Source of the DNA: RYN-230 sp963704995
Lineage (GTDB): Bacteria; Actinomycetota; Actinomycetes; Streptosporangiales; Streptosporangiaceae
Length of the DNA stretch: 64,000 nt
Direction of reading: 5' to 3'
Assembly: GCA_963704995.1 (NCBI GenBank)
Contig: CAVPIM010000015.1
Span: forward strand, 1-64,000
Program-made: the position numbers and the translations under genes
Part shown: one piece after another, positions 63,575 to 64,000 of the stretch
Layout of the letters: each line of letters begins with the position of its first letter
Numbering within the stretch: the first letter of the stretch is position 1
The notes under the pieces: generated by a model
Seen by the model: the letters and a program-made list of their open reading frames with translations, nothing else
Databases searched by the model: none
What the model was told of the DNA's origin: nothing

Positions 63575-64000
63575 ATGAGACGCCCGCAGCGGCGCAGAGC
63601 GCCGCACACCGCCGCCGGAAGGCGCGCCGCGCGTGCCCTGGCGTCCAGTGGGGCTATCGTCGCGCTGCTGGCCGGCACCACGGCCATGCGTCCCGCGCCC
63701 ACCGGGCACGACCCGGCCCCGTCCGCCAGCCCGTCGGCGACGGCGACGGCCACGGGCGGCTATCGCAAGATCATCTCGCCGGACCTGCTCGTGATCGAGC
63801 CGTCCGGCCTGGGCCATCGGCAGCTGGCGAAGCTGTCCGCCACGGCCGGGGTGCGGCAGATGGTAACCGCGGACGGGGCGGCGCTCAAGCTCGGCGGTCA
63901 CCACGTGAACGTGCTCGGCGTGGACCCGGCGCAGTTCCGGTCCTGGACCCCGCTGGCCACCGCGACGAACCAGCGGGTGTGGACAGCGCTGGAAAACGGC
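63575..64000 (+). CDS. exported protein of unknown function, truncated by window end
   Basis: An open frame of 142 codons with no stop to the window end. The start RRPQRRRAPHTAAGRRAARA is basic, SSGAIVALLAGTTAM is a membrane-spanning or signal segment (about residues 25-40), and a Thr/Ala/Ser/Pro linker follows. YRKIISPDLLVIEPSGLGHR and GHHVNVLGVDPAQFRSWTPL resemble the extracytoplasmic part of MacB/FtsX-like or cell-wall hydrolase-associated proteins; no family can be fixed from this part. ATG 63575 sits after a TATATG -10-like box at about 63557; ATG 63560 is the in-frame alternative. Confidence 0.6.
   Translation, partial: MRRPQRRRAPHTAAGRRAARALASSGAIVALLAGTTAMRPAPTGHDPAPSASPSATATATGGYRKIISPDLLVIEPSGLGHRQLAKLSATAGVRQMVTADGAALKLGGHHVNVLGVDPAQFRSWTPLATATNQRVWTALENG

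Overview
The window is high-GC actinobacterial DNA, probably from a soil actinomycete. The basis is the GC-rich codon use, many GTG starts, tight ATGA/TGATG gene overlaps, a GuaB1-type CBS/IMPDH-fold enzyme, an F420-type LLM oxidoreductase, a GT87 mannosyltransferase, a DUF2079 membrane protein and several paralogous acyl-CoA dehydrogenases. No ribosomal RNA is present and the species cannot be named from this stretch alone.

Positions 1-11380 are an accessory region with visibly lower GC. It carries four TIR-domain genes, all on the minus strand: a TIR-SnoaL fusion running off the left edge, a stand-alone TIR protein, and a compact operon of receiver-only response regulator, small helical protein, TIR-NB-ARC-TPR protein and AAA-TIR protein. 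This looks like an NADase-type immune or stress-signalling island. Most of its reading frames are interrupted. Next to it lie an IS1380 relic, a complete IS630 element with inverted repeats, a group II intron with its maturase, and two truncated tRNA 3' ends (Ser-like and Ala-like). The region ends at an intact tRNA-Pro(GGG) whose 3' end faces the island, the usual geometry of tRNA-targeted integration.

Positions 11600-26300 look chromosomal: a VOC enzyme, a secreted beta-helix protein, a monofunctional GT51 glycosyltransferase, a GtrA protein, an ABC exporter with one ATPase and two ABC-2 permeases, DUF2079, and an acyl-CoA catabolic block with three acyl-CoA dehydrogenases, two SDRs and a VOC protein.

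Positions 26400-36960 form a glycoside-utilisation cluster: LacI regulator, complete Opp/Dpp-type ABC importer (BCDF plus lipoprotein) and a GH3 beta-glycosidase. Two identical 14-bp palindromes lie upstream of lacI. An ammonium transporter, a TPP-dependent enzyme with a cyclase, a toxin-antitoxin pair with a broken PIN toxin, an LLM oxidoreductase and a hydrolase follow.

Positions 44650-56145 form a second sugar cluster: a CUT1 ABC importer, an SMP-30 lactonase, an IlvD/Edd dehydratase, a U32-like TIM-barrel protein and an M24-fold protein that has lost most metal ligands. These are divergent from an IclR regulator and a zinc alcohol dehydrogenase. Three copies of a 17-bp operator lie in or beside the divergent promoter region. 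Dehydrogenase, lactonase and dehydratase suggest non-phosphorylative sugar oxidation.

The right end holds a GT87 mannosyltransferase, GuaB1, a CPA1 antiporter, a TetR regulator, an aldonolactone oxidase and the start of an exported protein. Many genes, including ordinary metabolic ones, carry single-base frame breaks, so assembly error must be excluded before any of them is called a true pseudogene.
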